Source: Owenia fusiformis (lineage: Eukaryota; Annelida; Polychaeta; Sabellida; Oweniidae). Taken from it: 64,000 nucleotides of DNA. The notes below the pieces were generated by a model. The model worked only from the letters and a program-made list of their open reading frames with translations. It was not told the DNA's origin and did no database searches. Below are positions 13,860 to 23,900 of this stretch, one piece after another. How positions within the stretch are numbered: position 1 is the stretch's first letter; every line of letters starts with the position of its first letter. The position numbers were made by a program, and so were the translations under genes. The stretch spans positions 26,029,915 through 26,093,914 of the forward strand of contig CAIIXF020000001.1 of NCBI GenBank assembly GCA_903813345.2, given 5' to 3'.

Positions 13860-14599
13860 CGTGATATATACACATATTTTGTACCAAATGCGTGACATAA
13901 ACGGCAATCGCATGCAAAGACCGAACGGAATGCGTTCGCTTTTTTCGCCGTTCGCTTTTTTACCTTATCAGCATTTCACAAAAAACGATTTTTAAAAATA
14001 TCAGCAAAATGCGTGATTTGCGTGATATTTAATCATACACGCTAAATTGATGCGTGATTCCTATTTTTCCAGCAAATGCGTGACAATCACGCCTAATGCG
14101 TGAGGGTTGACCGGGCAGCTGCATCTCTACCATCTTGCATTTGACACCCCTCATTTTGGGCGAGTCCAAGTAAACGGCACATCCGGGTGATTAGAAAAGG
14201 GACATTTTTTTTTAAAAATCGAGCGGCACCAAAGATACTTCTGGTCAAACTGAGTTTATGACGAAACTTATGAAAGAATCAGTAAAAGGTAAGTAGTATA
14301 CATTAGGCGGATGCCAAAAATTAAACGTGGCGCCAATTTAAAACTTCAGAATGCTTTCAAAATCACAAAAAAGTCGAGTGACTTTTTAGATGTCGAAAAT
14401 CTTAGCCCATGTCATGAGGAGCAAAGAGGACAAACCATTGGTTCAAATCCCATTCGTCAGATACCTAATCGTCTGAATGTTCCAAATCCTATTCATCCAA
14501 ATCTGTGGTCCAAATCCCATTCCACTCTAACCAATGATCTGAACCATAGGCCCAGGAACATGTATAAAAAAGATTGAGTCGAATACAATAAGAGATTAA

Positions 14600-14960
14600 G
14601 CTCTTAAAGCAACCAACCAGATGATTAAGGAAGCAACCAACAGACCAATCAAACCAAACCAATCAAGCCACCAACCAGCCAAAAAAGCAACCAACCAAAC
14701 ATTGGTTGGCTTGGCTAGTTGTTCTTGTTTGCTTTGATGCTTGGTTGTTTGGATGGCGGGCTGTTTTTTTGTTGCTTGGTTGGTTGCTTTTGGCTTGTCG
14801 CTAGGCTGCCTTGTTGGTTGGTTCTTTGGCAGATAAGATGGTTGCTTGCTTGATTGGTTGGATGCATGAAATAGTGGTATGTTAAGTTTGATGTCAGTTA
14901 GGAGGGTGGTTGATTGCTTGAATTGTTGGTTGGTTAGGTGATTGGCATCTATAAGAGTGC
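14600..14960. repeat. AACCAACC / GGTTGGTT inverted low-complexity block
   Basis: The left half (about 14610-14700) is rich in AACCAACC words and the right half (14701-14945) in GGTTGGTT and TTGCTTGG words, so the halves can pair as a long imperfect hairpin. A 155-codon minus-strand frame across it is a by-product of the simple sequence. Confidence 0.7.
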
Positions 14961-15169
14961 TAAGTAATGTATTCTGGCACCACGCCACTGAGGCAAGAAT
15001 CTGACAGATTAAAAATGACAGGCCATTTTTTGTAGGCCAAGTAGTTTTGGAAATATTCATCACAAGCTAGTGTTTATGAATTTTAAGCCCTGGAAAGATG
15101 AAACGCAAAATGTAGATGCATCTTGGGCATACAAATTCAAATTTTTAACCCTGCTAGGAATGTTAGGTA

Positions 15170-15226
15170 TCTGATCACCTGGCTACCAAGTTACCTGGCT
15201 ACCCAGTTTTTTACCTAAACACATTG
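15170..15226. repeat. Degraded end of the 13.3-kb fold-back family
   Basis: The words ACCTGGCTACCCAGTTTTTT and CCTAAACAC match the right end of the element at 13256-13859 with several substitutions. No matching left end is evident, so this is an old solo terminus. Confidence 0.5.
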
Positions 15227-15459
15227 TGAGAGGGGTGTGGATTTTTGTGTGTGCATCCAAATTCTTCTGATCTCACCGTAATGGTCAAAATGGAACCCTG
15301 CTTCAAAAAATAATTAATAACTAGCATTGCTTTTCTATTTTCAGGCAGTTCTTGAGTGTTAAAAGGAATGAAGATTGGACAACAGAAATAGCTTATTTAC
15401 ATTATAATAATAGACCATATTGTGGCATTGCTATAGAAAACCAAATCTTGATTAGAACA

Positions 15460-15714
15460 ATGAGTGATGTTAAGTCAGAACTAAGCATACCTTTTCCGAC
15501 AGAGGAACAAGCTACAATTGCTTACAACTCTCTACGTGTTGACAAAGAACCCAAACGTGGTGGAAATACCAGGGAGCTCAGAGTTGATGGGAATGTGCTA
15601 CATGTCAGTTTCAAGGCAAAGGAGCTTAAACAGTTGAGAGTCGGTGTAAACTCATTCATGGATCATGTGATCCTGGTTGTCCAGACTCTGGATCAGTTTG
15701 GGGGAGCACTGTAG
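15460..15714 (+). CDS. EKC/KEOPS complex subunit PCC1/LAGE3
   Basis: An 84-residue protein, about the length of yeast Pcc1, with the family signature throughout: LSIPFP at residues 8-13, AYNSLRVDKEPKRGG at about 22-36, then LRVGVNSFMDH and LVVQTLDQFG near the C-terminus. Pcc1 proteins dimerise the Kae1/OSGEP core of KEOPS, which makes N6-threonylcarbamoyl-adenosine on ANN-decoding tRNAs. I chose ATG 15460 because the family core begins there. The frame stays open upstream to 15345, directly after a TTTTCAG acceptor, so the coding part looks like one exon with an upstream 5' UTR intron. Human LAGE3 is spliced within its coding sequence, so either the intron was lost or this is a retrocopy. The identity is clear; the start is slightly uncertain. 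Confidence 0.85.
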   Translation: MSDVKSELSIPFPTEEQATIAYNSLRVDKEPKRGGNTRELRVDGNVLHVSFKAKELKQLRVGVNSFMDHVILVVQTLDQFGGAL

Positions 15715-16229
15715 AACTGTAGATACTGGATGAGCTTTCAGCTTTCATCAGTTCATAAGGTATTACCTTTGTTTGCTGTACACGTTTCCAATGTTCAGTT
15801 TAAAATCATATATCAGTTGTTCACAGTTTGGTCATCTATTTATATACAGCATCCCTTCATATTATTGTTATCATCAATATTTATGATAATAAGAGCAAGT
15901 CAGCAGAATGCAATACATGTTCTAGTATATAATTATGTATTTATATCAGGTGAAATATTACAAAGCGAGATTATTTTGGAATATATTGTATCATTATATA
16001 CCTCATATGTATTCTAAATGCTCATTGGCTTATTCATGGTCACATGATATAAAATAGATGAACTAATTCCCTGGAAATTCCTAAATCCCTGGTATCAGGG
16101 AAGATAAAATGTACTTATCACCAGTAAGGTCATGTGACCAGTCATTAGTACGTTTTACCTTCCCTGAGAGTTGAAATTATAGGAGTTGAAAGGCAAAATG
16201 CCTTTGAATCCCAATAAGAACCTGTAAAC

Positions 16230-16235
16230 AATAAA
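16230..16235 (+). terminator. Candidate poly(A) signal for PCC1
   Basis: AATAAA about 515 bp downstream of the PCC1 stop. It is the first exact hexamer I noticed on the plus strand after the gene, but its use is uncertain. Confidence 0.3.
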
Positions 16236-16293
16236 TGTTGAAATGAAAACTTCTCATTTTGTTTTTGTTTACAGAGTACAAGTACACATTTTC

Positions 16294-16402
16294 GGGAAAT
16301 AGTGTAAAAATTTTCCCCTCTGGAATATCCTGTCCACTGACATGTTCCCTCGTGTCAGTGGACAAGATATTCCCTCGGGAAAAATATTTTGCACTATTTC
16401 CC
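16294..16402. repeat. 109-bp near-perfect palindrome
   Basis: The left arm starts GGGAAATAGTGTAAAAATTT and the right arm ends with its complement. The two arms of about 52 bp match at most positions and close at TGTCCACTGACATG / CGTGTCAGTGGACA. This is a fold-back MITE or recent hairpin. It lies downstream of PCC1, possibly inside the 3' UTR. Confidence 0.85.
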
Positions 16403-18285
16403 TCAATGGCAGTCGCTATTTGTATAACTGCATCATACAGTATTTACACATTTATTGTCAAATCAGTTAAAAAAAATTAGATACATTTAAATGATATTTA
16501 TTTTTCAGGTAAGAGAGCACCACTTTCCAGAGAGAGAGGGAGGTTTGTTTGAGCTACAACTACAGTTGTTCCCAAAGAGGGAGATCAAAGACAAATACAA
16601 CACTCTTAAGATAGGATTCCTTAATACTGTTAAAATGGGAACTCATTGTGATATGGCATATTGATGACTTGAATGAGACTCAAAATGATTGCAATGATGC
16701 ATTTAAGATTTTGATCTTGTAGTTCTGGAATCGGATTATTCATGTGAAAATAATTTTTTATTTTGAACAATGATCATGTGAAAATCCACATTGAAAAAAA
16801 ACAAAATATAATAACTTTTATGAAATAAACATTTAATTTTTGTTCATCTTAAGTCCTACATTTATTTAGGTCAAAGACTGAGTAATCTTGTATTATAACA
16901 AATTGTAGCACTCTTGGTAAAATGTAAAAAACACCATAAAACCAACCCAGCATGCTCACAAAGCTAATATGAATATGATTTACCCATCATGCCCAAAAAC
17001 TATTCAAGCCTAGAATTTCATACCAACTCGCAACCTTGAATTTTTCAAATCAATCCGTTTCAGTGTTTCGCTTGGAAATGCAAACAAGATACTCTGGTGG
17101 AAAATCCAAATTGGACTTAACTGTTCTGCAGTTTCAAATAAGTTCATCAATCAGTTTGCATGGAAACGTGCAGACAATAACATTAGTTGCCATCCACCTG
17201 TCAAGCAGATATCATGCCTTTTTGAGGTACTGAAAAGTTGCTTATCTTGCTTATGCATGATTTAATGATTTAAGCCCTGGACTCAGTGCATTGTTTGCTG
17301 AATCATACCATGAAGGTGTTGTTTCCAAACCTTTGCATGACTGTGCAGCGGGAATGCAAAGTTTAGGAAACAACGCCTGAGTGGAATGAAGCAGCTACAA
17401 TACAGTCTTGGGCTTAAATTCTTTTCACACAATTGCAATTTTTTCTACAAAATCATCCAAAAGGAACGAAATCACTAAAAGAACACATTTTCAATGAAAT
17501 TTTTTGCAAGGGTCAAGTTGGCAAGTTATCAAATCCAATGTGAAAAGTCCATTCATCACCATGACAACTGTTTAACTAGTGACCTTGCATGTGTTATTGA
17601 TATTTCACACACTGTTCATTATGTGAATACTCTGTTCTGACTGGTTGGAATCAGACACACCTTGCCAAGCTATGTGTGAATGTGAAACTATTCCATAGTT
17701 ATTAGACAAATGTTTCATTTGGGAAGAATAAGCCCAAAAACAAGGTCAATACTTTCAATGAGATTTTGTCTATGTGTCCGTCTATCTGTTTGTTTACAAA
17801 GTTTTTGGACAAATTATGTGGTTCCATAATTTACACAATAAGGTCCCGGGTCTTTAAAAATGAGAAAATGCTATGGTTTGACGAGAACATACTGGTAATT
17901 TACACCATGATCCTGGGTTCCTACCATATTTTGGTGAAATCTGAGTAAATCAAGTAAAAATCAAGAATTATTAAAATTTGAAACTTTTTAACATCAAAAT
18001 ATCACATTTTTTTACATTTGTCTTGTATCATTTATAGTGTTTCCAAACATGTTGCAATCAATGTTGAGCCGTGTATCAGTAACAACTTCCCAGGTTGAAC
18101 TTTTTTTCATACAATGATTTCATGATGAGCTTCTATTATCATATTCAATTATCCTTTTGTATTTTGTATGTTATTATTGGGTATGCTAATCCACAAAAAG
18201 TTTTTAAATTGACTTATTTTTGTAATTTAACAATTAGCATATTAGCATAAGGAATTGTCATGTGAGCCAACTGAATAGTTCCATT
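16403..18285. other. No gene recognised
   Basis: AT-rich sequence without convincing exons. A TTTTTCAG acceptor at about 16508 could belong to a 3' UTR intron of PCC1, but nothing coding follows it. Confidence 0.5.
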
Positions 18286-18410
18286 TTTATGTCACCACAA
18301 TGAGTGGTGACATATTGTTCTAGTCTCCAACTTTTTGTGGATCGTGTTAAGCAGTCACTGTCTGTAACAAATGGCAGGTGACAACATTTTGCATGTTAAT
18401 GCCTTGTTAC
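18286..18410 (-). repeat. Interspersed repeat, family A, copy 2 (best preserved)
   Basis: Read on the minus strand, it runs from GTAACAAGGCATTAACATGC through GTCACCTGCCATTTGTTACA and AGTTGGAGACTAGAACAAT to GTCACCACTCATTGTGGTGA. The terminal GTCACCAC / GTGGTGAC makes a perfect short hairpin. Confidence 0.7.
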
Positions 18411-18714
18411 ATACATGTACTGAAAATATGAAAACTGAATATTAAATATTATCATATATTTAATATTAGAATGTGTGATCAAAACCTTGATGTTTAAAGA
18501 CACAACACAGATCAGTTTAGTTAAACTTTTTATATTTATGTTCTATAACACGTATTCTAAAATGTAAAGATTTGGTTGGAAATACATAAATAAATAGATA
18601 CTATAGAAACTGTTGCCATGTAGACTAAGATGTCATATAATGGAGAATGAAGTGTTCGGCGAATATGTACATTTGAAGCTCAATACATAATATAAGTGTT
18701 TGCAATATAATTCG

Positions 18715-18880
18715 GCGCCGTCCTCGGCATCGAAAAAATTTGGGGCTGTTCCGGCACCGTTTCGACACCGTTCCGGCACCGAAACCTTTTGCCACCAAAA
18801 TTTGCCACCGGACTAGTCAGTCCATTTGGTGCCGAAATGGCACCGAAATTTGGCACCGAAACGGCGTCGAAAATCAGATT
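18715..18880. repeat. GGCACCGAAA-type low-copy repeat
   Basis: Short GCACCG and TTTGGTGCCGAAA words repeat about ten times in both orientations, at much higher GC than the flanks. The block can fold on itself. Origin unknown. Confidence 0.45.
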
Positions 18881-19309
18881 GCATTTTGGGGGTGTATAGA
18901 AGCATTCTTTATAACTAATCTCATGGCATTCTTTTCTGATTCCTCTATTTTTCTGAGTGTAGTTGTATTTTTATGGGGATGTAGATACAAAAGCAAGATA
19001 TACGAAGCTATTAAAACAATGAAGTAAGTAACTGTTGGGAAAAACAAGCCATTATCAGTTACTTTCATCTGGACATGTACCAATTTTATGGCCTTGCCGA
19101 GAAATAAATCTGGAATGTGATTTGAGCATATCACTATCATACAATGCAAAAACATTTCATTTATGAAACATTTCTATGGTGACTTTCTATTAAAGTCTTA
19201 CATGTAAATACAAATTGCAAACAAGAACACAAATGTGTACAAAATGTCCCCACCTATTGGTGATCCCGTCAAATGGTTATCCTAAAAATGAGTAGACAAG
19301 ATTTTACCG

Positions 19310-19990
19310 ACACAATTTGAGGACGGAAAATCCAAATGGCCACCTTAAAATTTACCCAGAATGCCAAAGAATTGGTCAGTTCTACATTTTCATACTAAGA
19401 ACCACCCCTGAAAATTTGAAATTGATCCGTCACACAGTTAACCAGAAAACATGTAAACAAGACTTTACAGACAAGATTTTAGGACAGAAAATCCAAAATG
19501 GCTGCCTTGACATTTACCCAGAATGCCAAAAAACTAATCAGAACTAGATTTTCATACTAAAAATCATCCCTGAAAATTTGAAATTGATCAACCAAACGGT
19601 TCACCTAAAAACATGTAGACAAGTCTTTACGGGCACGATTTTAAGACGGAAAATCCAAAATGGCTGCCTTGACATTTATTCAGAATGCCAAAAAACTAAT
19701 CAGATCTAGATTTTCATACTAAGAATCATCCCTGAAAATTTCAAATTGATCTACCAAACGGTTCACCTGGAAATGCGTAGACAAGACTTTACAGACAAGA
19801 TTTTACGACGGAAAATCCAAAATGGCTGCCTTGACATTTACCCAGAATGCCTAAAAACTAATCAGATCTAGATTTTCATACTAAGAATCATCCCTGAAAA
19901 TTTGAAATTGATTTACCAAACGGTTCACCTGAAAACGCGTAGACAAGACTTTACAGACAAGATTTTAGGACGGAAAAATCAAAAATGGCC
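19310..19990 (+). repeat. 162-bp tandem repeats inside the element
   Basis: The word GGAAAATCCAAAATGGCTGC recurs at about 19488, 19650 and 19812, with more diverged copies near 19326 and 19976, a period of about 162 bp. Each unit also holds AGACAAGACTTTACAGACAA and CCCTGAAAATTTGAAATTGA words. Copies are about 85-90% alike by eye. Confidence 0.75.
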
Positions 19991-20465
19991 GACAATAAAA
20001 AAGTGATTATGGATTTTTGCTGATTTCTTTTTGCAAAATTATCACATATAACTACTGTTAACAATAAAATAGGCTTTTACAACAAAGTACACATGAAATT
20101 ATTTATAAAGCTACTAAATAGTTTAAGTATGAAAACTGAAAAACACCATTCAATATGATACAAAGTATTATCGTGCGCTAACTTTTCTTTAAACATTCAA
20201 AATGGCTGACTTGACTGAGCTAACAGGTCCAAAACCTAATCAGATCTAGAATGAAGTGATCTGAACAAGATGTTAAAGTTTGAAAAGCAACTGTGAGGCC
20301 GTTTTTCTTAAAGTTTGCAGACAAGGATTTTAGCATTTGACTTCAAAATGGCCGACAGGAAGTAGGTATCGAGTTAATTTTTTTTCATCCACATCTTTAT
20401 GCACTCATAAGTTATCCCTGAAAATTTGAAGGTGATATCTGTAACGGTTTTGGAGAAAACTGCCG

Positions 20466-20522
20466 GACGTACGGACGGACAGACAGACGGACGGACAGAC
20501 GGACAGACAGATGGACGGACGC
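20466..20522 (+). repeat. GACGGACA microsatellite
   Basis: An irregular run of GACGGACA/GACAGACG words. It creates spurious open frames on both strands (RTDGQTDG and its antisense SVRPSVCP). Confidence 0.9.
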
Positions 20523-20687
20523 GCCTAGGCCGACAATATGGCCCCACACTATGTGGTGGGGACATAAAAAGGTTTATACTTTGTATTGCGAAAGCGTGTA
20601 AAATTGTTCAATATCTTTCCCCTATGTATTTAGGGTACACTGTCAGGATGTTTGACATACTGGCAGAACTGAATTATGGAACAGTAA

Positions 20688-20693
20688 TTTATT
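20688..20693 (-). terminator. Candidate poly(A) signal for urease
   Basis: AATAAA on the minus strand about 290 bp beyond the urease stop codon. Confidence 0.45.
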
Positions 20694-20978
20694 TCCCCTA
20701 ACTTAAATCACACCCTGTATATGATCTAAGCATCCTTTGAAACAGTACATTATTATCTGTTTTGAGTATTTTAGTCAAATATACATGGTTTTAGTGTTTG
20801 GGCTTTCATTGTCAAGTGCTCATAAGTGATCTCCAACTGTTTGCATCAGTTGCACACATGTAGAGTGGATCATATGTATAACCAATGTATAACAGGTCCT
20901 CTAATTATGTGTTCAGTATTCCAGCCATGTTTACTGTATTGTATATGAATCTCAAGTCTCTATGTGTCATTCATTATG

Positions 20979-23900
20979 TTAGAAAAGGAAATATCTCTGT
21001 GTAAGAGCCAGTCTGTTAGCTGGTGGGCATGTCAAATGTTCATCTTCCTTATCACCATCATGCTTAATGTTCACACGGTATGACTGTGGATCAACTGCAA
21101 ATAAAGTAACATGAAAAGTACATGTTCAATTCAATAATGAAACAATAGAACCTCTAATACTTTCAGTTATATGGGAGACATGAATATCATCTCATAGAAT
21201 AGAGGAATCAAGGGAGCATTTACATAACAGATTTCTCCTTTAGGAGACAATGTAAATATTTAAAATATAGCAGCTAAATGAAGCATCACATGTGTAGATC
21301 AAACAACACTAAAATGCGACAGATCTAGAATTTTTGCGGGAAGTACAAGTTCACTCAACAAACTATTGAAAACTTTTGTGATTTCATTTAATTTTTATTT
21401 ACATAAATAATTAGCCTACCTGAAAGTGTGGGGAGATAATCATTCATGATCATATCTTTCTTCGTTAGTTGGCGGCAGTTTCGTACAGCCTCAATTCTTT
21501 TGGATATTCCATAAGAGGCAACAGTGTTTGATTCTTTACCAAGTTTTGATGTAAAGATAACAGAGTGTCCTCCAATGGACTTTCCATAGGCTCCAAACAT
21601 CTTCCGCTGTTTCACAGGTTGTGGGGTTGGAATCGAGGCATTCGGCATTCCTGCAATTTGAATGACATGAGGAAAGTGGTAGATGTAGCAGCAAATATAA
21701 AGGGCTTAATTAGGATCAGTCTCATAAGGAATACAGATCTACTAGACATAATTCACCTAGGGATATAGGGACCAGTCATATATTTTTTGTAAAACCTCTA
21801 TTAAACATAATAATATACAGTGTTTCTTGTATCTTACCCATCTGTGCCCAAGCTATGTATCCCCCCTTCACTATGATCTCTGGCTTGGCACCAAAGAAAG
21901 CAGGATTCCATAAGACGAGGTCTGCAAGCTTGCCTACCTGCAATAAATCATTATCCTCTATTATAACTCATGGTACATTTACATATACCATATAATATAT
22001 ATACATGTATTGGTACAATGTAATCATTGACCAAATTATTCTTAGATACAAATCTTGGAAATAGTTATTGATTATAATTATTCTGAAATTGAAGTCCAAT
22101 GATAGCAATTTATCTCATTTGGCTTAAATTTACCTCGCGTAGCTCTATCCTAGCTACACCCCTGGATATTTTGACAAAATATTCTTACTAGATTGCTTCT
22201 AATAGACATGATCTACAGTGTACAAAACTCCCCCTTATCTTCTGCTTGCATTGGATCTTTAGCAAGTTCAAGTCAAAGCGACCGTATGTGTCGCTATGTA
22301 TATAGGGTTTGAAGACAAGAATCATTATATCTGAAGTAATAACGGTTATAATGTAGCACTTACCTCCACGGAACCAATGAGATGTCCCATTCCATTACTT
22401 ATTGCAGGGTTGATCGTATACTTGGCCACATATCTGCGAACTCTGATGTTATCATTTTCACCCTAAATAAAGAAATATAGTAAGTTGCATGATCTATTGT
22501 TGCACCAGTCAGAGGGTGTCTCAGAAATTAAGTTACGATTTCTGATATTTTACGGAACAAGTGACTGATAATTCACATCACAAGAAGAGTTGACCCTCAG
22601 CAATATGATCAGATTGTATTGTGTAACAGCCTCAGGTTTTATATTGTAACTATATGAAGATGAAGCTCTAAAGTATGTTTAATTGGTTGGTGTTCAATAG
22701 AGAGAGAGGGTAATTTATACAGAAGTCAGTAGAGTATGTGCAGAGGAAGGGTATCCTCTAGAGACAGGTGTTCACTAGAGAGAGGTTTTCACTTATACAT
22801 GTTTTACCGAAATTAAACTATTGAAAAGGGAAAATATTGACTAGCTATTATACATTTTAGTATTTACAAATGTGATTTTTGATATTATTTGAACCATTAT
22901 AATATGTTAAGAGCAAAGAATTTGGGATTTCTGAACCCCCTTTGATACCTCCATCTGTCTCACTCACCTTTTCCTCTGCTAGTCTGCCCCTAAAGTTCTT
23001 CATTTTATCTGCAGTCTGCCACGTTCTTGTTATAACTTCACCTATACGACCCATGGCCTTAAGTAAGAACATATTACATTAATCAAATGCCTAGTATCAT
23101 GAAATAAAAGTCATTTTAAATAAACAATTTAATGGGCATAAAATGGCTCTAAAAACACTGGTTCCTCTTTGACCCTGACATGGTATCTTTATTATCGTAA
23201 CTTCCGGTGTATTGAAGAAAACCATTGAGAAATATGAGAACATCATTCATAATGACACACTTTGTAAAATTTGGGGAAAATTTTTACCTGGGAGTCAGAT
23301 GCGATGATACTGATTGCTCCCATGTCGTGTAAAATATCCTCAGCAGCAATTGTCTCAGAACGAATCCTAGACTCAGCAAATGCTACATCTTCTTTCAAGT
23401 TCCTTAAAAAAACAACAAAAATGTAGATGAAATAAGATATGCAGTAATGGCGGCTTTCACATGGCTGGCATCACTATTAAATTAATAGCAATTTAGCACA
23501 ACATTCCAGAATTGCATAAACATGACACGTATATTACAAGGCATGCAAAATGTCACCAGCTGCCATTTGTTACAACTGCCAAACACAAAACACCGAACAC
23601 CATGCACAAAAAAGTTGAAACTATAACAATATGTCACCAGTTTTGTGATGGTGACACAAAGACCAAATCTTAGAAGTTATCTACTCTCTGTAGTGATAGC
23701 ATTTAATACTAATATCCTAAAAATATCCTGTATAGCCCAGTTTCACATTGGATTCAATAAAATATTTACTGGAAAATAGAGAAAATACTTACTTGTCCAA
23801 GTGGTGGCAGACCATTAACATATCAAGATGTTCATCTATGGTGTTTTTTGTATATGGTCTAGTTGGATTGGTTGAAGATGGCAGAACATTATTCACCCCA

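Larger units (their letters stand above)
12619..14404. mobile_element. Inverted-repeat element, about 1.8 kb, non-autonomous
   Basis: A roughly 40-bp segment at 12619-12660 (core AAAAAGTCACTCGACTTTTT) recurs in inverted form at 14366-14404. Between them lie at least six copies of the word ATGCGTGA (around 13243, 13889, 14008, 14048, 14086 and 14098), which look like sub-terminal binding sites, and a second inserted element (13256-13859). No transposase is visible. The word AGTCGAGTGACT also makes each end self-complementary. It could alternatively be two solo copies of a small palindromic repeat. Confidence 0.55.
19244..20565 (+). mobile_element. Unclassified 1.3-kb non-autonomous element
   Basis: It starts ATGTCCCCACC and ends GGTGGGGACAT, giving an 11-bp terminal inverted repeat. 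Inside are five tandem copies of a 162-bp unit, a non-repeated middle, a GACGGACA microsatellite and a terminal TATGTGGTGGGGACAT hairpin. No protein is encoded. The end motif resembles the GTGGTGACAT end of family A, so the two may be mobilised by related machinery; that is inference. Confidence 0.7.

Noticed and set aside
14596-15063. 155-codon minus-strand frame rich in Gln, Asn, Pro and Lys
   Set aside because: Spans the AACCAACC/GGTTGGTT low-complexity hairpin; no domain and no conserved motif.
20374-20701. Frames with RTDGQTDG or SVRPSVCP repeats
   Set aside because: Come from the GACGGACA microsatellite inside a non-coding element.
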